From Natronospirillum sp965602035 (lineage in GTDB: Bacteria; Pseudomonadota; Gammaproteobacteria; Pseudomonadales; Natronospirillaceae), in NCBI GenBank assembly GCA_965602035.1, contig OZ271919.1, positions 2,542,001 to 2,606,000 of the forward strand: a stretch of DNA of 64,000 nucleotides, given 5' to 3'. This document shows, piece by piece, positions 26,820 through 34,971 of this stretch; within the stretch, counting starts at the first letter, position 1, and every line of letters begins with the position of its first letter. Made by a program: the position numbers and the translations under genes. The notes beneath the pieces were generated by a model that was not told the DNA's origin, did not search any database, and saw nothing but the letters and a program-made list of their open reading frames with translations.

Positions 26820-27329
26820 ATGCAACGCACCAGAGGCGGTCTCGCCGGCCGGGTATTTTCAGGTCTGGTCCTCCTGCTCGCCGGCCACGCTTCGGCTTCT
26901 GAAGGTCGGGGCTGGCTGTTTCTGGGCCAGTACGACCTCGGCACTCCGCAGGCGGACTCGTATTATGGCGTTGGCCTGACACCGTCTGTTCAGTTTACCA
27001 ATTACGATCTGCAGCCCGATATCGAGCTTCTGCGGACCCGCTATGGCTCCCACGCAGTCTTTGCCGGCCTGCGCCGTACGACACCCCTGACCCGCGGTGA
27101 ACGGCTGTCTCTGACTGTAGGGCTTGCACCGGGCCTGTATCTGCATGGCGGGGATGGCGATACCGACCTGGGATTTCCTCTTCAGTTCCGCACAGCGGCC
27201 GGACTGGAGTTCGAAGCATTTGATGGCACGGTTATCGGGGTTCGCGGTGCGCATATTTCCAATGCATCACTGTCGTCGGTAAACCCCGGTACCGAATTGG
27301 TCGGCCTTTACTACGGCCTTGTCTACTGA
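26820..27329 (+). CDS. PagL-like lipid A 3-O-deacylase (acyloxyacyl hydrolase family)
   Basis: An outer-membrane beta-barrel enzyme that removes the 3-O-acyl chain of lipid A. The product of 169 residues starts at ATG 26820, with a signal peptide ending at GHASASEG. The C-terminal part carries H145-x-S147 in GAHISNASL and E159 in NPGTELVGLYYGLVY. The spacing His, +2 Ser, +14 Glu equals the catalytic triad of Pseudomonas PagL, and the final aromatic Tyr fits a barrel end. An upstream TTG in frame at 26796 lies in the terminator and is not likely. It may modulate envelope properties; regulation is not visible. Confidence 0.8.
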   Translation: MQRTRGGLAGRVFSGLVLLLAGHASASEGRGWLFLGQYDLGTPQADSYYGVGLTPSVQFTNYDLQPDIELLRTRYGSHAVFAGLRRTTPLTRGERLSLTVGLAPGLYLHGGDGDTDLGFPLQFRTAAGLEFEAFDGTVIGVRGAHISNASLSSVNPGTELVGLYYGLVY

Positions 27330-27348
27330 ATCGCCGGGAGCGAACCCA

Positions 27349-28170
27349 ATGTCTCGCATTGATACGTTAAGGCTCCAGTTCGAGCGACTCCGTTCCAACC
27401 GGGTCTTCGAGTGGATGGTGATAACCATCATCCTGATATCGGCGCTGGTCGTGGGTGCCAAGACCTACGAAGAAACATCACGGTATACACAACTGCTGCT
27501 GTGGCTCGACGGCGCGATCACCCTGTTTTTTCTGACGGAGATCATCGTTCGCATTCTCGCCGAAAAGAATCTGCGAACGTTCTTCAGCAAGGGCTGGAAC
27601 ATCTTCGATTTCCTGATCGTCACGGCCAGCCTGATACCGATCAATGAGTCGGATATGGTGCTCGTTGCCCGACTGCTTCGGGTTTTCCGGGTCTTGCGCC
27701 TGGTATCCCTGATTCCTGAGCTGCGGGTGTTAATGGCGGCCCTCCTGAAGTCCATACCGCGGATGGGGTATGTGGCGCTGCTGATGTTCATCATCTTCTA
27801 CATTTACGGTGCAATCGGAAGCTTCCTGTTCGAACGCGTGGATTCATTCCTCTGGGGCAATATCACCACGGCGATGCTCACCCTTTTCCGCGTGGCCACC
27901 TTCGAGGACTGGACCGATGTGATGTATGCCACGATGGAAGTGCACCCCTGGAGTTGGGTCTATTTTCTCTCTTTTATATTCCTGACTGCCTTTATTTTCC
28001 TCAACATGATGATTGGAATCGTGCTGGACGTCATGCAGCGGGAAAGTGCCGAAGTGGCTGCCGCAGAACAACATGCCCGGGGCCAGTTGACGGACGCGGA
28101 ACAGATCCGTGCCCAGCTTGACCGGATAGAACAGCGCCTGGACGACCGGGAAAACCGCGACAGAAAGTAA
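27349..28170 (+). CDS. One-domain voltage-gated cation channel (NaChBac/NaV superfamily)
   Basis: A 273-residue six-helix channel subunit that would work as a homotetramer. The start ATG at 27349 follows a gggag site. S4 carries regularly spaced arginines in VARLLRVFRVLRLVSLIPELRVL. The pore has the selectivity segment TFEDWTD at residues 184-190, in the place of TLESWS in NavAb and NaChBac. S6 is YFLSFIFLTAFIFLNMMIGIVLDVM, and a C-terminal coiled-coil (AEQIRAQLDRIEQRLDDRENR) fits the tetramerisation helix of bacterial NaV channels. The extra acidic residues in the filter make ion choice (sodium or calcium) uncertain. Motility links have been reported for such channels in alkaliphiles. Confidence 0.88.
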   Translation: MSRIDTLRLQFERLRSNRVFEWMVITIILISALVVGAKTYEETSRYTQLLLWLDGAITLFFLTEIIVRILAEKNLRTFFSKGWNIFDFLIVTASLIPINESDMVLVARLLRVFRVLRLVSLIPELRVLMAALLKSIPRMGYVALLMFIIFYIYGAIGSFLFERVDSFLWGNITTAMLTLFRVATFEDWTDVMYATMEVHPWSWVYFLSFIFLTAFIFLNMMIGIVLDVMQRESAEVAAAEQHARGQLTDAEQIRAQLDRIEQRLDDRENRDRK

Positions 28171-28220
28171 TCCTTTTCGCGCCAAACGCTGTATAAAACA
28201 TTCTGACATCGTTAAATGAC

Positions 28221-28247
28221 TCAAATAATCCGTCCGTCGGGCGATAC
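28221..28247 (+). promoter_or_regulatory. Possible sigma-28 (FliA) promoter before the chemosensory operon
   Basis: The bases tcaa (28221-28224) and ggcgatac (28240-28247), separated by 15, match the FliA consensus taaa-N15-gccgataa at nine of twelve positions, with the correct spacing. It lies about 100 bases before the double-tip receptor gene. Weaker than the copy at 38928. Confidence 0.4.
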
Positions 28248-28348
28248 AGTCGTTTATCAGCGTTCAAGGGAAAGCGCAGTTGCGGACCGTGAACTCGGCT
28301 TGCGGCCGCCTGCCTGCTCCCGAAGCAGACCGATCGGAGAGTGACATT

Positions 28349-30289
28349 ATGGCACTAGTCAGAAACCAGCAGGCAGCGCCGGAAGCCAACCGGGATACGC
28401 CATCCGAAGCATCGACGCCCTCGCCGAGTGGAGGTGCCAAGCGTGATGAAGCCCTGCAGGCAAGACGCCGCGCGCGCACACTGGCCCGCAAACAGCAACT
28501 GGCCGAACGTATTGCGTCGGCTGTTACGGAACTGAATCAGGGCACAGGCGAGATCTCCGCGGCTGCGGAGCAGCTTCAGGCATCAATGACCCAGATTTCC
28601 TCGGGTGCCGAGCAGGCCTCCGGCGCTGTTCAAGAGACGGACCAGGTGGTACGCCAGGTCAGCGAGTCGATTGAGACCCAGAACGAGACCGTTGAACAGG
28701 CTGCGGCGCAGCTGGGCCAGATGCAGAAGCGCGTGCGCGCGGCGGGTGACAAGGTCGAGTCAATGATCGAGTCGATCCGGCTGTCGATCAAGCGCCAGGG
28801 TCGGGCTGTCGAGGCTGCAGAGCTGCTGGCAAAACGCTCCGATGAAATCGGCGATATTGTCGAGGCGGTTATGCACATAGCCGACCAGACTAACCTGCTG
28901 GCGCTCAATGCGGCCATAGAAGCGGCCAGCGCCGGTCAGCATGGCCGAGGGTTTGCGGTTGTGGCCGACGAAGTTCGTTCGCTTGCCGAAACGTCACAGG
29001 AATCCGCGAGTCGGATTCAGTCCGTGGTCGAGGAGATCCAGACCAAGGTGAAGTCGCTGGTCGAGGACACCAACCGTTCGGCGGAAGCCAGCAAGAAGGA
29101 CATGTCGACGGCGGATGCTGTAGTGGACCAGTTGCAGAAAGTCCGTCAGTCCATGGACAAAATGGTGGATGATGGCGAAAAGGTCGCCCGTGCCGTGTCC
29201 GAGTCGGTTAAAGGCGTCCGCATCCTGAGCAACGATTCAGAGACGATAGCAGCGGCAGCCGAAGAGCAGGCCTCGGCCTGTGAAGAGGCCATTCGCATGG
29301 TCAATCAGCAGAACGAGGCCCTCCGCCTGGGCCGTGAGAGCACTCAGAACGTGGCAGAACTCACCGAAGACCTGAGGGTGAGCAGTGAGTCTGACAAGAG
29401 CGGCGAAGAAGTGGCAGCCGGTACAGAAGACCTTGCCGCCGCGATCGAAGAAATCAACCGGTCTGCTACCGAGGTGGCTACCGCCATTGAGCAGATCAAC
29501 AAGGGCGCAAAACAGCAGGGTGAAAGCGCCAGTAGCGCCGCGGCCGCGGTGCGTCAGCTGGAAGCCGGGGCACGAGAAGCCGCGGACCTGGTGAAGGAAC
29601 TTATCAAGGCGGGTGATGAGGCGGCCGGGTTGGTCGGTGAAAACCGGAAAGAAGTAGAGTCACTGGCCGAGAATATCCAGGAAGGCGTAAAAGAAGTCCG
29701 CAACGCCCGCACGCAGATCAATGAGCTGGAAATGCTCATTCGTCAGATCAACAAGGTGATGAACACCATCGACAAGGTCAACATCCAGACCAGCATGCTG
29801 GCGGTAAATGGTGGCATCGAGGCAGCTCGCGCCGGTGAGCACGGCAAGGGATTTGTTGTGGTCGCCACCGATATTCGCAACCTCTCCTATGATGCCAACG
29901 AGAATGCCGAACGCATTCTGAGCGTCATCGAGTCAGCGGAAGACGATATCAGCAATGTTCGCCACGTCATGGACGATATCAGTGATGCCGCGGCGCGCGA
30001 CGCGGAGACGCATACGAACACCGTGCGGGACCTTCAGGATGTCGAGAAGGCAATGCTGGAGCTCGTTGAGAATAATCGTGAAATCGTCGATGCCTCCGAT
30101 CAGATCAGCACATCGGTCGAAGAAGCGTCTCAGGGGGTCGAGCAGATTGCCAGCGCCGCCGAGGAAGCCGCGCAGGCCACCGGCGAGGCCTCTGCAGCAG
30201 CCCGTCAGCAGGCTCAGAGCACCGACCAGCTCGCCCGAGCTACCGAAGAAATAGCCTCTCTGGCTGACGAACTCCAGACGCTGGAATAA
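28349..30289 (+). CDS. Soluble double-tip methyl-accepting chemotaxis protein (DosM-like)
   Basis: A 646-residue receptor with no membrane helix and no recognisable sensory domain; start ATG 28349 has a ggagag site. It contains two complete receptor signalling tips. Tip 1 is at about residues 173-215 (DQTNLLALNAAIEAASAG...GRGFAVVADEVRSLAE). Tip 2 is at about 470-515 (SMLAVNGGIEAARAGEHGKGF...DIRNLS). Each is flanked by long heptad coiled coils with many Ala/Glu/Gln. Vibrio cholerae DosM has the same double-tip soluble layout and joins two kinase layers in cytoplasmic arrays. The gene order downstream also matches, so I infer the same role. What it senses is unknown. In tip 2 the canonical NAAIEAA has become NGGIEAA. 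Confidence 0.85.
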   Translation: MALVRNQQAAPEANRDTPSEASTPSPSGGAKRDEALQARRRARTLARKQQLAERIASAVTELNQGTGEISAAAEQLQASMTQISSGAEQASGAVQETDQVVRQVSESIETQNETVEQAAAQLGQMQKRVRAAGDKVESMIESIRLSIKRQGRAVEAAELLAKRSDEIGDIVEAVMHIADQTNLLALNAAIEAASAGQHGRGFAVVADEVRSLAETSQESASRIQSVVEEIQTKVKSLVEDTNRSAEASKKDMSTADAVVDQLQKVRQSMDKMVDDGEKVARAVSESVKGVRILSNDSETIAAAAEEQASACEEAIRMVNQQNEALRLGRESTQNVAELTEDLRVSSESDKSGEEVAAGTEDLAAAIEEINRSATEVATAIEQINKGAKQQGESASSAAAAVRQLEAGAREAADLVKELIKAGDEAAGLVGENRKEVESLAENIQEGVKEVRNARTQINELEMLIRQINKVMNTIDKVNIQTSMLAVNGGIEAARAGEHGKGFVVVATDIRNLSYDANENAERILSVIESAEDDISNVRHVMDDISDAAARDAETHTNTVRDLQDVEKAMLELVENNREIVDASDQISTSVEEASQGVEQIASAAEEAAQATGEASAAARQQAQSTDQLARATEEIASLADELQTLE

Positions 30290-30317
30290 CGCCTGTCGCA
30301 GTCGTCGCGGGCGGGGC

Positions 30318-30342
30318 CGGCCGGATTGTCGGCAACCGGCCG
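30318..30342 (+). other. Hairpin between receptor and CheW genes
   Basis: The arms cggccgg (30318-30324) and ccggccg (30336-30342) with an 11-base loop lie in the 96-base gap after the receptor gene. No T tract, so it may stabilise the upstream mRNA or tune downstream expression rather than terminate. Confidence 0.3.
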
Positions 30343-30385
30343 CTCACTGCGGGCGTCCTCTTCCGCCGAATTGGGAGATCAAACC

Positions 30386-31945
30386 ATGACTGAATTGGCA
30401 GAACGTGGCAGCGATGCGGGTGCGGAGGCACAGGAGCAGTTCCTGTTCTTCCATCTGCAAACCGCCGATGAGGCCGGTGAGCCGTCTTTCGAGGGCTATG
30501 CACTGGCCATGTCCGACGTGGCACAGATCATACGGATTCCGGAGCTGAACCGGGTGCCGCTTGCCGGTGAGCACCTGCTGGGTGTGACCAATTTGCGTGG
30601 ATCGGTGTTGCCCGTGGTATCGCTGCGAGCGCTCGTTGGGCTGCCAGTTGCTGATCCGGGCACCGACGCCCGCATACTGGTGCTCCGCGGCGAAGAGCCG
30701 CTCGGCGTGCAGGTCGATCGCGTGGAGAGAGTATCGGGCGTAGAACCGGATCGTGTCGATCGTTCTGACCTGACCCGCGCGCAGGCTGATCACGACCTTC
30801 TTCACGGATTCATCCGTCCTGAGGCGGCAGAAGGGAGCATACTTCGCATTCTGTCGTCAGCAGCAATTATCGAGGCCGGGCGCGCCGCAGAGATCAGCGG
30901 CGAAAGCTCGTCCGGCATGGCCTCTCGTTCAGGTGCTATGGGCAGCAACAGTGAGGTGGTTAATCGCCGGCAATATGTCGGCTTCCGGCTGGCGGATCAA
31001 CACTATGCGCTGGCGATACAGCAGGTAAAGGAAGTGGTTCGTGTGCCCGACAGCCCCGAGCCGATTGCCGGGGCACCGGGCTTCATCGTCGGCTTGCTGT
31101 CACTGAGAAATCTGATGATTCCACTGGTCAGCCTGAGCACATTTTATGGTCTGGAAACAGAACCACCGGGCCGCTCAGCGCGGGTGTTGGTGCTGCCGGT
31201 GTCCGGGCGGGATGGCGGTGAATTTATCGGCATTATTGTCGATGAAATCACTGACGTGCGCACCCTGGCTGAGAATGAAATAAAGGCTGCACCGGACATG
31301 CTTTCCGGGGCAGCAGGCCATCAGGATATTGTCGGACTGTTTGACAGTAAGGACGAGTCGGCAGCGCTGACGGCAGTGCTGGACGCTCGTCGGCTCGTGC
31401 AGTCACCGGCGCTGAAAGCAACGACACAAGAGACCGGAGGGGGCGAGCGAGCAATGAACGCTGCAACAGACGTTGAGACGGACGACCAGCAACTCGTCAT
31501 ATTTCAATTAATGGCGGAAGAGTATGGGGTTGATATCACCGCCGCCAAAGAGATTCTGCGCGTGCCGGATTCCCTGACCCGAGTACCTCAGGCAGACAGT
31601 TTTGTTGAAGGTGTGATAAACCTTCGGGGAGCCGTGCTGCCGGTTATCGATCTGCGCCGCCGATTCGGACTGCCTGCGGGCGACAGGAACAATCAGCAGC
31701 GTATTATCGTTCTGAACCTCCGTGGGGAACGCACCGGGTTTATTGTGGATTCGGTCCGTGAAGTGCGGCGGGTTTCCAGAGCCGCCATAGAACCCGCGCC
31801 GGAGCTGTCCGCAGAGCAGGCGGCGCTGATCACCGACATGGCAAACCTGGCGGACGAGGAACGGATGATTCTTTTGCTGAATCCCGGCCGACTGGCGGAG
31901 ACAACGGCTGCAGACAGCGATCCAGTGACGGGAGCAATCGAATGA
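30386..31945 (+). CDS. Triple-CheW scaffold protein
   Basis: CheW couples receptors to CheA. The 519-residue product (ATG 30386, gggaga site) contains three successive CheW domains. Domain 1 is about residues 15-150 (ALAMSDVAQIIRIPELNRVP...GVTNLRGSVLPVVSL). Domain 2 is about 195-330 (YALAIQQVKEVVRVPDSPEP...GLLSLRNLMIPLVSL). Domain 3 is about 375-510 (YGVDITAAKEILRVPDSLTRVP...GVINLRGAVLPVIDL). The key Arg of the NLRG/SLRN loop is present in all three. Domain 1 is the most divergent. One chain could bridge several receptors or kinases in the array. Its stop overlaps the cheB start (ATGA). Confidence 0.92.
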   Translation: MTELAERGSDAGAEAQEQFLFFHLQTADEAGEPSFEGYALAMSDVAQIIRIPELNRVPLAGEHLLGVTNLRGSVLPVVSLRALVGLPVADPGTDARILVLRGEEPLGVQVDRVERVSGVEPDRVDRSDLTRAQADHDLLHGFIRPEAAEGSILRILSSAAIIEAGRAAEISGESSSGMASRSGAMGSNSEVVNRRQYVGFRLADQHYALAIQQVKEVVRVPDSPEPIAGAPGFIVGLLSLRNLMIPLVSLSTFYGLETEPPGRSARVLVLPVSGRDGGEFIGIIVDEITDVRTLAENEIKAAPDMLSGAAGHQDIVGLFDSKDESAALTAVLDARRLVQSPALKATTQETGGGERAMNAATDVETDDQQLVIFQLMAEEYGVDITAAKEILRVPDSLTRVPQADSFVEGVINLRGAVLPVIDLRRRFGLPAGDRNNQQRIIVLNLRGERTGFIVDSVREVRRVSRAAIEPAPELSAEQAALITDMANLADEERMILLLNPGRLAETTAADSDPVTGAIE

Positions 31946-33048
31946 TCCGTCTGCTGATCGTTGACGATTCGGCTCTGATGCGCCGGTACCTGCGACAGTT
32001 ATTTGAAAGCGAACCGGATTTTCACGTTGAGGTGGCACGAAATGGTGAAGCTGCTCTGGCCGCCATGGCAGACAGCATGCCGGACGTTGTGACCCTCGAC
32101 ATCAACATGCCGGAAATGGACGGCCTGACCTGCCTGAGTTATATCATGGAGCGCCACCCCTGCCCCGTGATCATGGTGTCGTCCCTGACCGACAAAGGCG
32201 CGTTGGCAACGCTCGAAGCACTTGAACTGGGCGCGGTGGATTACATCGCCAAGCCCGGCGGAACGGTCTCCCATAATATGGGAGAGATTACGGACGACCT
32301 GTTGCAAAAAGTGCGTTCGGCAGCGAGGGCGAAACCTCGCCGGCGTGCAACAGCAGCCAGCGCGTCATCAGCACCGTCGGCCCGAATGGACGCAATGGCT
32401 GATGCGGCCTCGACACCCGATTATCACACAACAGATGACGCCGAAGGTCTCGTGCTGGTGGGCGTATCGACGGGCGGGCCCGGAGCGCTCGAAACGGTTC
32501 TGTCTGATCTGCCCTCGAGTCTGGCCTGGCCATTGGTGATTACTCAGCACATGCCGGCGACATTCACGAGTGTGCTGGCCCGACGCCTCAATACGCTCTG
32601 CGCGCTGACCGTGGTTGAAGTGAACCGGCCGACGGCGCTCACCCGGGGCTATGTCTATCTGGCTCAGGGTGATCGCGATCTGGAAATCCGTCGCCGCGGC
32701 GGGCGCCTGATGGCGGTACCGGTGCCGAGCAGCAAGGATTTGCCCTGGCATCCCAGCACCGATCGCCTGGTCGATTCCGCACTGGATGTCTGCCGCCCGG
32801 ATCGACTGATCGGCGTGTTACTGACGGGTATGGGCGATGACGGCGCCCGCGCAATGGCCCGGCTGTACCAGCAGCGAGGGCACACCGTCGGTGAGAGCGA
32901 AAGCACAGCTGTGGTCTATGGCATGCCGAAGGCGCTCTATGAGGCGGATGGGGCAGAGCTGATGTTGCCACTCGATCGCATCGGCCTGCAGATCTCGCGT
33001 TGGGTAAAGTCAGCAGAGGGCAGTACGTATGCTGATCAGACGGCCTGA
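31942..33048 (+). CDS. cheB: Protein-glutamate methylesterase/deamidase CheB
   Basis: CheB demethylates receptor glutamates when its receiver domain is phosphorylated. The 368-residue product has a receiver (residues 1-120, phosphoacceptor Asp53 in LDINMPEMDG, Lys in AKPGG). A linker follows, then the esterase domain from about residue 168. Catalytic Ser is in GVSTGGPGALE, His in TQHMPATFTSVLARRL and Asp in LLTGMGDDGARAM. All catalytic elements are present. It works with CheR two genes downstream; the HEAT-repeat gene starts within its last 20 bases. Confidence 0.95.
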   Translation: MIRLLIVDDSALMRRYLRQLFESEPDFHVEVARNGEAALAAMADSMPDVVTLDINMPEMDGLTCLSYIMERHPCPVIMVSSLTDKGALATLEALELGAVDYIAKPGGTVSHNMGEITDDLLQKVRSAARAKPRRRATAASASSAPSARMDAMADAASTPDYHTTDDAEGLVLVGVSTGGPGALETVLSDLPSSLAWPLVITQHMPATFTSVLARRLNTLCALTVVEVNRPTALTRGYVYLAQGDRDLEIRRRGGRLMAVPVPSSKDLPWHPSTDRLVDSALDVCRPDRLIGVLLTGMGDDGARAMARLYQQRGHTVGESESTAVVYGMPKALYEADGAELMLPLDRIGLQISRWVKSAEGSTYADQTA

Positions 33049-33682
33049 CACTCAGGGGACCGGGAAAGGCACCCGGGCCACTTCCGATGAAGCCCTGTTG
33101 AACGTGTTGAAGTCGAGCAATGACGATGACTGCATTGCCCTTATGGGGTCTGTGACAACGCTCAATGACGGGGTCCGGCCGGCCGTTATCACTAGGCTTC
33201 GGTCAACCGACTCGCCCCGCCTCCAGCAGGTGTTGTTGAACCATCTGATACCGGATATCCGTGACAGCGAAGTGCTGGAACTGCTCGCTGAACTGCGCAG
33301 TGACGATGCCGGATTGCGGAATCAGGTTATCGATGCGTTGGGCAAGACACCGCCCGACGCCCCCGCGCGAGCATTGCTGGAACACCAGGTGCGGGAATTG
33401 ATGGCTGATCCGGACGGTGACACCCGTATTCTGGCCATCAATCTGGCGCAGGCCATGCAGAACGATATCTTTCTGCCTGCCATCGAGGACGTTCTGGAAC
33501 GGGATGAGTCTGTGAACGTTGTGGCAACAGCTCTCGATGCGGTAGCCACGCTTGGCGGCCCTGAACAGGCCGCGACGGTTCGGGGGGTGGCTGAGCGCTT
33601 TGTATCCGATGCGTTTATCCGGTTTTCCGTCGAACAGGTGCTGGCTGCTCTGCCCGGCCTGGACCAGAGCAAGCCGTCATGA
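33029..33682 (+). CDS. HEAT-repeat protein of the chemosensory operon
   Basis: A 217-residue all-helical protein made of HEAT-like repeats of about 30-35 residues. Examples are SPRLQQVLLNHLIPDIRDSEVLELLAEL, AGLRNQVIDALGKTP, GDTRILAINLAQAM and ESVNVVATALDAVATLG. HEAT arrays act as protein-binding scaffolds. It is embedded between cheB (20-base overlap) and cheR (ATGA overlap), so its product is very likely needed with those enzymes, perhaps as an array or adaptor component. From memory, a small uncharacterised gene occupies this position in Vibrio cluster I. No enzymatic motif is visible. Confidence 0.75.
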   Translation: MLIRRPDTQGTGKGTRATSDEALLNVLKSSNDDDCIALMGSVTTLNDGVRPAVITRLRSTDSPRLQQVLLNHLIPDIRDSEVLELLAELRSDDAGLRNQVIDALGKTPPDAPARALLEHQVRELMADPDGDTRILAINLAQAMQNDIFLPAIEDVLERDESVNVVATALDAVATLGGPEQAATVRGVAERFVSDAFIRFSVEQVLAALPGLDQSKPS

Positions 33683-34533
33683 CCGAAGCCGAAAAAATTG
33701 AGCCGATCGCGATCACAGATGCGGATTTTCTGCAGTTCCGTGATTTTCTGTACCGCAAAACCGGCCTGTTCTTTGAGCCCGGCAAACGCTATTTTGTCGA
33801 CAAGCGGCTGCAGGAACGCATGTCGGCCAACAACTGTTCTGAGTTCAGGCAGTATTACAATCTGCTGCGTTTCGACAGAAACAATGAGTTGCAGTCGCTG
33901 ATCAATCTGATGACGGTCAACGAGACCTACTTCTTCCGTGAGTCCTACCAACTGGACTGTCTCGTCAATGATCTGATGAACGAGGTTGCTTCACGTAAGG
34001 CACCGGGCTCCCGTATCCGGATCTGGTCCATGCCCTGCTCCACTGGCGAAGAACCCTATTCGATCGCGATCATGCTGCTTGAACGCTGGGCCGGCCTGGC
34101 GGAGTGGGATGTGGAGATTCTGGCCTCCGACATTGATACAGCCGCGCTCGAGCGTGCCCGCACCGGCCGCTATGAGCAGCGAGCTGTGCACAGTGTGCCG
34201 CCGCACTACCTGCAGCGTTATTTTGAGCCGGTGCGCCAGGGCAGCCGTAAACAATTTCAGCTGAAGGACGATATAAGAGAATGTGTGGGGTTTACCCGTA
34301 TCAACCTGTATTCAGCGTCAGAAGTCGCGTCTCTGGGGCCACTTGACGTAATTTTCTGCCGCAACCTGCTTATCTATTTTGATGAACTTTCCCGCAGGCA
34401 GGCGGCTGAACGGCTCTATGACGCCCTTGTGCCAGGTGGTTTCATCTGCCTCGGGCACTCCGAGTCAATGAGCAGAATCTCGCCGCTGTTCCGGCCGCGG
34501 CGTTTTGCCGATGCGATGGTGTATCAGAAATAA
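33679..34533 (+). CDS. cheR: Chemotaxis protein methyltransferase CheR
   Basis: CheR methylates receptor glutamates with S-adenosylmethionine. The 284-residue product has the N-terminal helical domain (FRDFLYRKTGLFFEPGKRYFVDKRL). The SAM domain shows VNETYFFRE, IWSMPCSTGEEPYSIAIML and ASDIDTAALERARTG. The late motif is DVIFCRNLLIYFD with a GGFICLGHSESM end. There is no TPR or other tail. Start overlaps the HEAT gene stop. Confidence 0.95.
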   Translation: MTEAEKIEPIAITDADFLQFRDFLYRKTGLFFEPGKRYFVDKRLQERMSANNCSEFRQYYNLLRFDRNNELQSLINLMTVNETYFFRESYQLDCLVNDLMNEVASRKAPGSRIRIWSMPCSTGEEPYSIAIMLLERWAGLAEWDVEILASDIDTAALERARTGRYEQRAVHSVPPHYLQRYFEPVRQGSRKQFQLKDDIRECVGFTRINLYSASEVASLGPLDVIFCRNLLIYFDELSRRQAAERLYDALVPGGFICLGHSESMSRISPLFRPRRFADAMVYQK

Positions 34534-34575
34534 CGGGGCCCTGGCAATGGACAGGTGCCCGCATGGAGAGACGGT

Positions 34576-34971
34576 ATGACAGTTCTGGTAGTAGACGATG
34601 CACAGACGGTACGGGCTTACCACCGCCAATTGCTGGAACAGACGGGTTTTGCTGTGGACGAAGCAGCCAATGGCCTGGAAGGGCTCGAGAAGCTGCAATC
34701 CCGCGGAACTGAGATACAGGCGATACTGCTCGATATCAATATGCCACAGATGGACGGGTACACCCTGTTGCAGGAAATACGCAGTGACTCGGAGCTACCC
34801 CAGGTACCGGTCATCATGGTGAGCACTGAAGCCGAGGCGCATGATCAGGATCGGGCCTTTCAGGTCGGCGCCAACGGCTATCGGGTCAAACCGGTAGCGG
34901 CTGAAGACCTGGCGACACTGATGCGCCACCTGACCGGCCGAGTCAAACCCGAGGCAGAGGAGACGGTGTGA
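34576..34971 (+). CDS. CheY-like single-domain response regulator
   Basis: A 131-residue receiver; start ATG 34576 with a ggagag site. Acidic pair D7-D8, phosphoacceptor Asp53 in LLDINMPQMDGY, Thr/Ser switch in VSTEAE and Lys in RVKPVAAED. No output domain. It is coupled to cheA by a TGATG overlap, so it is the likely direct phosphate acceptor of that kinase. Whether it acts on the flagellar motor or serves as a phosphate sink is not shown. Confidence 0.92.
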   Translation: MTVLVVDDAQTVRAYHRQLLEQTGFAVDEAANGLEGLEKLQSRGTEIQAILLDINMPQMDGYTLLQEIRSDSELPQVPVIMVSTEAEAHDQDRAFQVGANGYRVKPVAAEDLATLMRHLTGRVKPEAEETV

